Shown here: in pieces, positions 44,638 to 56,000 of the stretch
Numbering within the stretch: the first letter of the stretch is position 1
How the letters are laid out: every line of letters begins with the position of its first letter
NCBI GenBank assembly: GCA_001661515.1
Contig: LUVW01000013.1
Coordinates: 844,649-908,648, forward strand
DNA: 64,000 bases
Direction: 5' to 3'
Source: Capniomyces stellatus
Lineage: Eukaryota; Kickxellomycota; Harpellomycetes; Harpellales; Legeriomycetaceae
Position numbers and translations under genes: made by a program
Notes under the pieces: model-generated
Databases searched by the model: none
Told to the model about the DNA's origin: nothing
The model's input: only the letters and a program-made list of their open reading frames with translations

Positions 44638-46123
44638 GTTTCTAGCATTAGACATCAAGTTGCCAAAGTATGCTGTAAATAGTTGATAACTTTTTTTTCC
44701 ACATTTTTTTTCACACAAAAGTACATATTGTAAATACATTGATTTTTTTTTCAAACTACGTCTTAACACTAAAAAAAAATGCTATTTCTGACCTGGAATA
44801 CAATAAAACACATTTAAACAACTTGGAGGCCCCAGTAACTACTCTACAAGTTGGTATAGTTACTGATTTGCAAACTTCAATGAAGACTAAAATAAGAATA
44901 TGGCTTACAAAAATGAGAATAGGCAAACTTTGAACAATGGCTTTATTTGGCTTTTTTTTTTTTTTTGGCTTTTTTTGGTAAAAGAATGTGTAATTGATTA
45001 TACTTTAGTTAGCCGGCAACAGCGATGGTTGAACTATGCTGGTAATTGTTGTGGTGGTTTGGGAGTCTGCTTATTGATGACTGCAAAGCTTTTGCCAATC
45101 CCTTGTACCCAGTCCCTAAGCAACCATCATCATATTTCTATCTGGCTACCTTAAGCCCATAATTGACGTTATTTCGGCACTTCTTGTTGAATAACTATGA
45201 GAAAATACTTCAAGCAAAACTTACAAGTTTTGGCGAGTAAATGTCAAGAAAACGTGTTGGAAAAATGTGACTGATAAAAAAATGAATTAGAAAAATGTGA
45301 CTGAAAAAAAAAATGTATCGGAAAAATGTGACAAAAAAAAATGCATCGAAATAATGTGACATAAAAAAAGAGAAAAAAAATAAGAAAAAAAAACTTGGAA
45401 GAAACTTTTTTAAAAAAGTAATGTAAAACAACAACTCGCCAATCTAGTACCAATGTTACAATCAAATGGTGTTTTCACACCCAATCGATTGTGCTAGTAG
45501 CAACAATAATTGCTGCAATTTTCCATAATACTTGTGCTTTCAAGAAAGTCTTGGGTTTAGAAATGGAAATCTAGCTACGTATTTATAAAAACCAGGGTTT
45601 AAGCTTTGTGTGATATCTTTAATGATTTTGATTGTTAAGGCTGCTTTAATTTTTGAGTAGCATGTCTATTTATCACGAATCAGCTCACTTAGTTCTTTTT
45701 TTAAAAAAAAATTTTTATCGCTTGAAATCTTGTATCACTCACATTTCCATAACTGATATTGTATTGAAAGAGTCAGTTGATTTTTCTTGTTTAACGAACA
45801 AAAACTCGTGTAGAATTTAATAAACCATACTTGAATCAGTATCGACAAATTCAGCTACTAATCTTTTTTTTTTACCTGGGAAAATAATTTACCATGATTT
45901 TAACGGTCCTGCATCAAGCGTATTCCAATTTATAGCTGAGAAACAAGTAAAAAATTAGTCGAGAATTTTCTTTATCGACTTTTAACGAGTAAGTCAAGTT
46001 GTCGATTCGTTAATTTTCTTCCTGTCATTCAAAAGCCAGTTTAGACAATTTCAAGCATAGCTTTCCGGTAACTATAACTCGACCAAAATAGTTTTTCCTT
46101 TTTTTTTTAGTAGTTGGAAAAGC
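44638..46123. other. spacer between arrestin-like genes 2 and 3
   Basis: About 1.5 kb, AT-rich, with a minisatellite at 45244-45372 and a T7A9 block at 45696-45711. No gene supported. Confidence 0.4.
45244..45372. repeat. A-rich minisatellite, unit about 27-30 bp, about 4 copies
   Basis: Degenerate units of the type GGAAAAATGTGACTGAAAAA plus AAATG(T/C)ATC recur four times in a row, with the core AAATGTGAC strictly kept in most units. It is non-coding; the antisense frame encodes only Phe-rich low-complexity sequence. Confidence 0.8.
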
Positions 46124-46139
46124 TATAAAGTGTATAAAA
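46124..46139 (+). promoter_or_regulatory. double TATA element of arrestin-like gene 3
   Basis: TATAAAG and TATAAAA lie nine bases apart, about 205-220 bases before the ATG, after a T run. Confidence 0.45.
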
Positions 46140-46342
46140 ACACCAAATTTGCTTTCTTAATCAACTTTGTACAAATTAGTTGTATTCTGTTTTTATTTCT
46201 CGTTTCACTTTATACTTTAAATCTTAGATTTAATACAATATAAGGAGATATACAGAACAAAACAAGCTTTACCAAGCTAATGACTAAAAAGCCTACCTTA
46301 AACACACAACAAAGTGATATTTTATACTATTGCTTATGAACA

Positions 46343-47500
46343 ATGGCAAGAACCAAAGAGCAACCAAATAATTGTCTGGTCAGGATTATCCCGCTAAACG
46401 ACACGGTTTATGTGGAGGGAGAAAATAGTATCTCTAAATCAGTATTCAAGGGGAAAGTCGCGCTGAAATTAAAAAAGCCCAGATGTATCGAGTCAATCAG
46501 AATAACCCTGATTAAAAACAAAAACCTGGAGTGGGTTGAGGGCGCCGGTATATCGATGGCAAACCGTTCAATTCGGTCCAAGAACAACGCAATCATTTCA
46601 ATTCCAATAAAACTCGGTGCTGGAGAAGTTACACTGCCAGCTGGGGATTACGAATTTGACTTTACTTTCTGGGTTCCAGACGACTTGGAGCCTAGCATTG
46701 CATCGATGCATGGTAACATCGAGTATTTCTTAACAGCAGAGTTGACCCAGAAGAGTAAAACAGGCTTGCTAATGACGTTGAAGAACGGTATTTTTGACAA
46801 AAACAAAACAAAGGTCCCAATTACTGTTTGCAGAGTGCCGTTCAAAACAAAAGGATTGTTTAACGCAAATATAGACCAGTATCAACATGTACTGACATTG
46901 TGCAGCAAAGTCGATTTGAAGATGTCGCTCATGTTACACTCCAAGGTGTTAAGATCCAGTGGAATTGACGGCAACATCAACGCAACTTTAAGAGTAAACT
47001 CTGAAAACATGTTTAGAATAGCATATTTAATCGTGAAAATCGTTGAGGAGGTCAAATGCTATGACCACTGCTCAAATGTGGGATGTACTGAGGTAAGGGT
47101 TCTTGGATCCAATGTGTGTAGATTCAAAAACCCTCAGGGCTCACCATCAGCAAGCACATATTTAAACAAAGGAGGCTGTTTTTCAAGCCCAGCAGAGCTC
47201 GGCAGTTCCGAAGTTGTTGAAGCTGTTTATACTAAACAAGACGCAGAAAGTAATTTGGTAAAAACGTGGGAAATAGATCTTCCAAAAATGACCTCAGAGC
47301 CTCTACAGGAGTTCCAGACGAATAGCATATCAGTCAGACACCTCCTGCTGTGCCAAATTGCCTTGAAATTTGACAACAACAAAAGTGCTGTCTATTTTTC
47401 AAAGGCGCTAGTATACTGCGTGCCGGCCTGGGTGGATGACATATCATACTCGCTTCCACTGTACGAAAAGGCATGCAACGACATTCTAATCAAGAACTGA
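46343..47500 (+). CDS. arrestin-like protein 3 of a tandem array
   Basis: A single exon of 385 residues from ATG 46343. Shared blocks with copies 1 and 2 include TVYVEGENSISKSVFKGKVA, NLEWVEGAGISM, FDFTFWVPDDLEPSIASMHG, IEYFLTAELTQKSK, ITVCRVPFKTK, the second-domain segment LIVKIVEEVKCYD and the closing WVDDISYSLPLYEK. These fit an arrestin_N plus arrestin_C layout. No PPxY motif is present. The order TATA box, leader of 130-220 bases, intronless gene is the same in all three, so the promoter was probably copied with the gene. Confidence 0.75.
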   Translation: MARTKEQPNNCLVRIIPLNDTVYVEGENSISKSVFKGKVALKLKKPRCIESIRITLIKNKNLEWVEGAGISMANRSIRSKNNAIISIPIKLGAGEVTLPAGDYEFDFTFWVPDDLEPSIASMHGNIEYFLTAELTQKSKTGLLMTLKNGIFDKNKTKVPITVCRVPFKTKGLFNANIDQYQHVLTLCSKVDLKMSLMLHSKVLRSSGIDGNINATLRVNSENMFRIAYLIVKIVEEVKCYDHCSNVGCTEVRVLGSNVCRFKNPQGSPSASTYLNKGGCFSSPAELGSSEVVEAVYTKQDAESNLVKTWEIDLPKMTSEPLQEFQTNSISVRHLLLCQIALKFDNNKSAVYFSKALVYCVPAWVDDISYSLPLYEKACNDILIKN

Positions 47501-48511
47501 TAGCGTGGTCATCACCCACTACTATTTGTATATAACATCACACATTTTATAGTTCAGAAGCAAGTGCGGAGTACTTTTACTAGTGTTTATCTATGAACTA
47601 TAGTCCAATATGTTTGTTTTTTTTTTTTTGTTACGTTTTTTTCTCTTTCCAACTTGTAAATAACCCATGAAACAGTAGATACACTTGATTACTGGATTTA
47701 ATTTAACAACGTTAGCAAAATCAAGGACTAGATTTTTTTTATCGTGGGAAATATACTGAAAGGGCAGGGTTTAATGACAGGGCACATTGTGTGAGAAATT
47801 CAATCACCTGATACCTGCTTCCATGTACCTCATTAATGATTGTTCTTGTTTTTACAGGATGCATGTACTATTTTTAAGTGCGTGGTTTAAATTTGCCAAA
47901 CAATTTGAACATATGAATTTATGAACCTATAAAGTTATGAGTTTGAGTTAATGAGTTTGAGTTTATGAATTTGAGTTATGAGTGATATTTTAATATATGT
48001 CCCATTTGGTCCATCACATTCTCGTTTTTATCAGCAGAAGAATAAATGACACCAGCTTTCGCAGTATGATTCAGATACTTGGTTTATTTATTATTCAAGT
48101 CGACATAACACCATTCTATTCAGTATTCCGTAAGCATTTGATTATCACATGTTGTATTGGTTGCGGGCTTCAAAAACAAAGCAAAAGATGCCTATAACAA
48201 TGTTTTCGTATTTCATTTTATTTTTTACTTTTGAACTAAAAAGAGTATTGTTAAAGGAAAACAATAATATAAATGTAAATCTAATGATAAAACCAATTTT
48301 GAATTATAATACAAGTACAAGTTCAAATACAAATATACAATTATAGGTATAGATCCGACTCTGGATCTAGACTTAAAATATTTGAGGTTTGTAGCAGCCA
48401 AAGCAATGCGGCATTGAAATTGGGACATACATTCGGCACAGCAGTAGATACAGAAAAAGTGGGAAAGAGAGTGCGAAACAAGGAGATTGTGGGTATGAAT
48501 TGGTGGTTAGT
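47501..48511. other. intergenic region with a short tandem repeat
   Basis: It holds a 14-bp repeat (listed separately) and otherwise AT-rich DNA between the 3' ends of two convergent genes. No coding support. Confidence 0.4.
47937..47984. repeat. 14-bp tandem repeat, about 3.5 copies
   Basis: Units ATGAGTTTGAGTTA, ATGAGTTTGAGTTT and ATGAATTTGAGTT follow each other, with a partial fourth. Confidence 0.8.
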
Positions 48512-50244
48512 TCACAAGTCATTCTGCTTTGCCCTTTTTTGAATGTCGCTGCACGTCATTTTTTTTAAAAGTTCCAGCGCACTTCTGGGCAAACTCTCGC
48601 CGTTGACAAACAAGCTATGAGATAAACCCATGCCGAGTTCATTCGACCCCAACTCGGCGCTCTTGTTTGGAGAGAGTGTACAATCTTGTGGTTTTTGAAT
48701 GCCGTCCAGCTTTGTATTGGTGCTAAGATCTGGTAGTGAGGTCTTGGCCATGGTCTTTGAGTTTGGTCTATCTATTTTTTCAAGCAGAGACAAGTCGCCA
48801 GAATTGCTGTTTTTAAGGAACCCGTTGAGGCTGACAGTGTAGGATCTATTGAGTTTACTTCGATACCTTAGACCTGAACTAATATTTGACTGTTCCCAAT
48901 CCCAAAAATTGCCTCTTTTAACAAGAATCAGCATTTCAACGCTATTGGTGACACCGGAAAAAGGTTCTCTTCCAGAAACAAATAAAGAATATAGTGTAAC
49001 ACCCAAAGAGAAGATATCCGAGCTACCAAAGTTGGTGCTTTCTAGGTCAATCCCAAGATCTGAATCTGCTTCATTATCGGCACTGCTCTTCAAACAGGAT
49101 GAGACATTGTATCCCTTTATCAAGAGCTCAGGCGCAGAGTAAGGGATTGTGCCTGGCATATCACCATAAGCCAATAGCCCAGAAATGGGAAATTCATAAA
49201 TCATCTCAAGTCTTTTCAACGCGGCATCGGAAAATAACGCTGTCGAGAAATCGCATAGTCGGGCTTCCAGGCTCTTGGTGACCTATGATTTTATTTACGT
49301 GAATATTGCAGTAGCTGTTGGTTATTACTGTTATTTGTTTTTTGCAAACAGAGCCGCTATTTAAAGTATAATACGAATATACTTTGTCGTCGTACCATGA
49401 TGTTGTGTGGTTTTATGTCGTTATTAATGACACCTGCCCTGTGTATGGATTCCAATGCCTTGCCTAGTTGTTTGCTCCACCTACAAAAAAGCTCTGAACC
49501 CATGCTTTCTGGATGGGAAGTCAGCCAGTCCCACGAATTTCCATTCTCATATATTTCAAAGACCAATGCCCACTTGGTGCGCTTTTCGTACACACTTTTT
49601 ATTATAGAAGATGAAGTATCGATATCCATGACTGTCGGCTGTTTGTTCTGTGGAGTGTTCCCATTTCCAAGCGATTTTTTGTCGTGTTGATTTTTCGTGC
49701 CATTTGTTATTCTTGGTACGTTTTCTTCTGGGCATAATGTTGCTATGCCATACAACTTTACTATTTCTTTTAGGTTTTGACAGCTGGTGTGGTTTTTTAA
49801 ATAGTCCAATGCACATGCTTCTATCAAACTTAGCTCAAATGCATCCTCGTCTTTCATGTTGACGATTTTGACGGCACATTCCATGTAGCTGAACTCGTTG
49901 TAATTTTGTGCAGTTATATCAACGTTATTGGGATACAACCTCCCTCGATATACCTTCGACACACGTCCTTCCCCAAGAAAGTGGTGTTTGTCCTCAAACA
50001 CAACCACCTTTCCGTTCACTAGAATATCTTCTTTTTCCATTGATACAATTGTTCCGTAGGAGTGGTTTAGCTCGGAGTAGTTTGTTTCTTTTGTGCTGCA
50101 GCTTATATGTGTTGAGCTTCTATCCGAGCTACCGCCAATATCCACACCTTTATTGCATTCACTAATTTTGTCTATTCCCTGTTCTTCATATCTGTCTGCT
50201 ATTGTTTCGTTACTCTCCAGCACCCAGTTGCCTGTTTCGGACAT
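48512..50244 (-). CDS. atypical protein kinase with altered HRD and DFG motifs
   Basis: Exon 1 (50244-49396) and exon 2 (49282-48512) join in frame to 539 residues; the donor is GTACGA and the acceptor ATAG. The kinase fold is clear: P-loop GEGRVSKV at about 91-98, AVKIV with Lys126, an alpha-C Glu in LSLIEACALDYL, catalytic segment INNDIKPHNIM with Asp276, LCDFSTALF with Asp294, then PGTIPYSAPELL and SSDIFSLGVTLYSL. HRD is replaced by NND and the Gly of DFG by Ser, while Lys, both Asp residues and the Asn of KPHN remain, so activity is possible. The N-terminal 85 residues and a Ser-rich insert in the C-lobe are not recognised. I cannot assign it to a named family. Confidence 0.82.
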
Positions 50245-53049
50245 TATTGCACACTGTACAGCAGATATACAATTAGCTAGGGTATGACGGGATAATTTTA
50301 AACTTGTTTGCTTTGATATTTGAGTTATTTCTGGAACTGCGTTTAATTTATTCTTGATTTCCTATTGTAAAAATAGTTATAAATCGAATTAATTCAACGA
50401 AGTTTGGTCACTACCAATATATCTATACCTTTACGATCAATTAAACGCACAAACCAGTTCTTTTTTGCACAGTTTGTATTTTTTAGTATATAAACTAGGC
50501 CAATATATTTAAAAAAGGTTAATTCACTGATGAGAGCGAGTGTGAGTTAAAGTATTTGTTTTTTTACCAATGTAGGGTTTTAGCCGCATTAATGTTTTTT
50601 TTCTTTCACTTTTGGCTTTAGCTTTGGTTTTTGTAGTCAAAAGCTCTTTTTATTTTAGTTTCTACTAAATAGTAATAAAAGAGCATTTTTTTTATTGGAA
50701 TGAATGCTACACAAAAAAAACAATTTCTATTTCATCTTTGCTTGTTCCGTTTGCACAGTTTTAATGTCAAATACTTTTTTTTATAGTGTTTGTTTTGCTT
50801 AATAACGCAGATATTACATAATGTGTCTATTTAACAAAGTTTTGTTTTATTTAACAAGAAAGCTTTACATAAAGCAATTTTGCTTCAGAAAGTATGCAAG
50901 ATCTCCATTTTCACTCAGCCATAAACCTTCCCCCCCCCCTCCCAATTATATTCGTTGTGTAATGGCTAAAATCACATTAATCCTTGAAACCTACACAAAA
51001 TCAATTTTAAAAAGATACAAACTGACCTACTCCATTGTTGCAACTAGGAAATGTTTTTTTTTCCTTCCTCACAAATCTACTTCCAATTTGGTTGTGAAAT
51101 CTATGTATTTAAAGTGTGATCTCGTATATTTTTTCTTTAACATCTTTTTGAAGTTTCTAGTTCCAGTAGATTAAAAACTGGAATAACAATTAAACTCCAA
51201 TTTAGATCGTAAAGTCTTCCAATATTTTTTAGCCACTAAAATGCGGATGTTCAAGAAAATCAAAAGTGAAACGAAATTGAAACCCTGGTGCTCAAAACCA
51301 ATTCCGAGTTTTGTTGAACCAGGTTGATTAGTTGTGCAAGTAAATAAACCAAAAATAATCCGTCATTAAAACGGAGTATTATTAGTAATAGATTTTTTTT
51401 AATTCAAGTCGGACTGTATTTTTGTCACATTGAAACACATTCACTTTTAGTTTTGCTGTATCGACGTGAAATTAATAGAGAAAAAAAAGAAAATGGGTTT
51501 TATATAAACCAGACTATTAATGCAAACACTATGCAACTCAAGTCACCATGTAATCCAAAGAATTTCACTGTTTGTTGAGAAAAAATTATGCACTATAAAT
51601 TAAATATTGTATAAACGCGCTTTTAAATGTTCAAAACTACAAAAGCGAGCTTCAAGGTGTTGCACTCGATAGATAGTAGACCAGCTGATTTTTGAGCCCA
51701 ACAATGGTGATATTATGCAAGTGTTATGTGTGTACATTTGAAGCCCGTGCTTGAGTTTATATACAAATATACCTGACAATTTAGAAATTCACAACGTTTC
51801 AAGGTATGTGAATTGAAGCTTTATGCTATCACTTGCTATATCCCCCCCTCCCTCCTTAATCACCCATCCATATCAATTATGATACGTTTGAACTTTTGTG
51901 ATTTTAAATGAGTTGGTCTACTTCAACAAACATAATATAATATAATTAAAGTAAAGTAAAAACAAAAATAAAGGCATTGTGGTATTATGAGATAAACCAA
52001 CTAGATTAACTTTATTGTAGAAATAACCGTAGTCGTACTTGGGCTTGAATTTAATATCTCAATAAAGAAAACAGCCACTAAAACTTGAATAACTATACTA
52101 AAACACTAACAACTAATTCGAACAAAGGCAAAGGAAAATATATCTATAAAAAAAAAAAAAAGGAAAATGGCTAAAAAAAAAATGCTGGAATAATTAAACT
52201 GACCACGCTCACCAATCAATAACCGACTCGAAGTGGGAAAAAGGTCAGCAGTATTGGCTTAAAATAATGACGGATTTTAATTGTTGATCGTTATTGCAAG
52301 CAAATTAAATGTAAACGCAAGTTGGTAGTTAAAATGTAAAATAAACAAAGGCAAGAAATGAGAAGAGATAAAAAATCGAAACATATTTGGGATTACTAGA
52401 TATCTGTCATTGACAAGCTCGCCTATTAGCACTAGCTTTGAAATTCCGCTCAGACACATTTTTATACCAAGCGAACTATTGCCGTTTTAAAAGCATCTGT
52501 CATGAGGCTTTCAAACAAGACGACAGATTCTTTTGTAAATTAATTCAAATTAAGTGTAAATTTGAAGGTTAGTTCTCTACAGTTGTGTAAACAGCAAAAA
52601 AAAGTGTTTGGAAGCGAAAATTTAAATCCAAGCAGAATTAAACATTTATTTATTAAACTTTCAACATCAATTAGTAACGATATTGGTATAAAGAATATAC
52701 TGGCTATATTAAAAAAAAGGGTAAAGTAAAGTCAAAAGGCAAAAGGTGGAAGTATAAACAAACAAGAATAAAGGTAAATAGCATAAACAGCTGAATTGCA
52801 AAAGAAAAAATTGATAGAAGAAAAGTAGAAACTAGTAGAGGAAAGCACCCGGATTAAATAACAGCAAATGAGGTAAGAGGACTGGGTACTAATATCTTTA
52901 CTTTATCAATTAGGGAAACTGCTTGTTTACTATTTCTAGAAAAAAAGGGAATAGAGGGATTCGGAAAATTGCGAGATAAAATCGAAGAAATAAGTAAAAT
53001 AGAGGATAGCCAAGTAGTATCAAGTAAAGCTAAAAGAGTGAGGATAGTG
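50245..53049. other. long gene-free upstream region of the kinase and DOP1
   Basis: About 2.8 kb between divergent genes. It contains homopolymer runs (C10 near 50930, T and A runs) and no supported gene. An acceptor-like TTTCTAG ends at 52939 and the frame after it stays open into DOP1 exon 1, so DOP1 may have an additional 5' exon. A short CTGATGA at about 50527 is not enough for a snoRNA call. Confidence 0.45.
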
Positions 53050-56000
53050 ATGGGCGAACAATTGAAGCCAAAAAAGGGCGGGAAGGGGGTAATTCTAGAT
53101 TTAGGAGGGGGTATGGATCAGGTTGGGGAGGATGGTGGTCGAAATGAAGAAGACGAGAAAAATGCAAAGGATTCATTGAGCCCAAAAAAAGCGTACTACT
53201 CTGGGGCGCAAAGAGCCAGGTCTCCATCACCAGAATACATTGATAAAGCTTTAGGTAAGAGATGACTTTTCAACATCTCATTTTAAGGGTTGATTATTTC
53301 AAATAGCTTTGATATACATATATGGCAGCATATATATATATATATTAGCTTCTGTTCTGTTTTTTTTTAAAAAAAAGGGGGGGGGGAAGGCGTCGTGAGA
53401 TATTTTGGGATTCAGGTGGAAAAACGTGGCAAAATAGTAATAATTGGGTGAATTGGTTAAAAAAATAGAGTATGCATCCGATCCGCGATATCAAAAATAT
53501 GTCCAGTTGGTGGAAAAAAATCTGCAAACATTTGAGTATGTGACAGAGTGGGCGGATATCACGGCGTTTTTATCAAAGTTGGGACGAGTTTTTGAAGCAA
53601 ATGAAAACTTTGCGGCGATTCCAGAAAAAGAAATAGTGGCGAAAAGACTTGCGCAGTGTTTGAATCCGGCACTGCCTACAGGGGTTCACCAAAAAGCACT
53701 GCGGATGTATGAGCAAATTTTTGACAAGATAGGGCAAAAGCAGTTGGCACTTGATTTGCGGCTTTATGCAACAGGATTGTTTCCATTTATCAGACATGCG
53801 TCGATTAGTGTAAAGGTAGGATATATTTATATATATATAAATATTTCATCAAGGCTATTTTATTTTATAAAAAAAGAAAAGAAAAGAAAAGAAAAGAAAA
53901 GAAAAGAAAAGAAAAGAAATTGGTATGAGATAAACTTGAGTGATGATAGTATATTTTGTATTGAGATAAAAAATGAAATGGGATGGACTGAACTGGAATG
54001 TAGGATCAGGCAGTTGATTTGATGAGAAAGTATCTTATGCCGGTGATAGTCAAAAGGAGGGAACACTTGAAGGGGTTCATTACAGCAGTTTTGTCTGGGC
54101 TTGATGAGGAGAAAACAGAGACGTCACAGAAGTGTTTAGGGATATTTAGCAAGATGTTGGACAAGATTCCGAGCATGGTGTTTTTCCAAACGATGTTTTT
54201 GGTGCTGATTTCAGCGCCTCGGCAAAGAGAGGCGGGTCTGAGGGTTCTGGGGAGGCTTATGCCAAAGTTTTCGTCGGAAGACGAACTAGTTGAGGTAATG
54301 GGGAGGGATAAAACGCTGGTGGTGGCAGGACTGACGGCGACATTGCAAGACGAAGACCCGCTGACGGTTCGGGCATCGTTAGATATTTTGATTACGCACT
54401 TCCGACTGGATAAGAGAATTCTGGGGGAAGAGGAACTTGTGGAGCTGATGAGAGCGGTGGTTGAGGTGGTGCTGAGGAAGGATATGTCGCTGAACCGGCG
54501 GATATACGGATGGTGGATGGGGGACGGAGAGACGCCGGTGGAGCAGCAGAGATATTTTGTTGAGAATGCAGTAAAGTATGTGCAGGTGATGCTGAAGGGG
54601 TGGCTGTGGCGCCTTGCAGAAGCTGATACAGATTCGGGAGAACATACGGCGTTGTTCAGGGCATTGGTTTCGCTTATGGACAAGACGGATGTAGCGCAGC
54701 CATTGTTGCAAACTGTAGTGCTGGACACAATCGAGACGCTGAGGGTGAAGGTTGAAAGGGGTGTTCAGCAAGGAAGGAAGCCTGACAGCCGGACAGAACA
54801 GGCGGCGCGGATGCTGTTTGAGATGCTGTACCCAATGTTCCTGTGGTCACAAGCCATATCTTTGCTGTTTCGCAGCCTGCCAGCCGAGGACGACCCGGGA
54901 CAGCTTGAGCAGTGGCAGCGAGACTTGAGCACATTTGCCATGTTTGTTGATTTGTTTGTGTCGGATGAAGAGGAAACACTGCAAGTTCACATACCAATGG
55001 CGTTTCTTGCGGTGTGTTCGCTGGCTGGCAGTGTATCAGCAATGAAAAGAAGTGTCCAGACACAAGAGATCATCCACCTGTTGCTGGCTGTTTCCGTCAG
55101 GCTGTTTATGCGGCTGTCAGGCAAGTTTCTGGGCAGTGTTTCGAGCAAGGAGGAGCTGCTGGAGATCCAGGACAAGTCGTTTGACTCACTAGAGTATGTC
55201 CAGCAATTCTACAGGGTTGCCGAGACGCTAGAGCTGCTCAAGTCACAGGAAAGAGGTGAGCAAAGGACTGTTGAGCAGGAGGAAACGCTGATTCAGGCCT
55301 TTTCATGGCCAGAGCCAAAGAATGGGGCTCTGAGAGGACATGGGCTGATATACGCGTCGTTGAAGGAGATCAAGCAGCTGATGTGTTCGCACAATCTCGA
55401 CAGCAACGCCTTTGAGGATTCTTGCTTTTTACTGACATCGCTAGTTGAGCATGCAAACAGACTTTCTGGCACCAACGAGACCAGTGCGTTACGCTCAGAA
55501 GGCGGACCCCAGACTGGCACTGACCCTTGCTTTGACAATGATAGGACGTATATAAAGTCTCTGTGTAGGCTAGCCGCTGTAAGCAACGACTACAACAAAG
55601 TAGATGCTTCAATATCAACACTGCTAAAGTGCATTAGGTTGAATTATCAGGTTTCGAAAAGTGACTTGAAAAGAGGTTTGTCATTTATTCAAGTTCGGAC
55701 TGGGACTGGGACTGGGACTGGGACTGGGACTGGGGGAGATGTGGAATGCGAGATAACGGTTCTGGGTGTGATTATCAGGAATCTATGGAGATTTATTGGA
55801 ACTCCTGGATGCGAAGACTCGGTAAAAGTATTGGATTCGTTGCGAGGGGTGTTTGGAGAAGGCGAAATAGTGCTACAATTGGCTCAGCAAACAGGGTACG
55901 AGGAGGAGTGTACATGCGAATTTGTTGACACTTTTGTACATTTTTGGACAACGATGTATGGATCAGACTACAAGGCCGTCACGGTGGAACCAGTTGAAGG

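Noticed and set aside
50527..50534. CTGATGA resembling snoRNA box C
   Set aside because: No matching box D, terminal stem or guide segment could be found.
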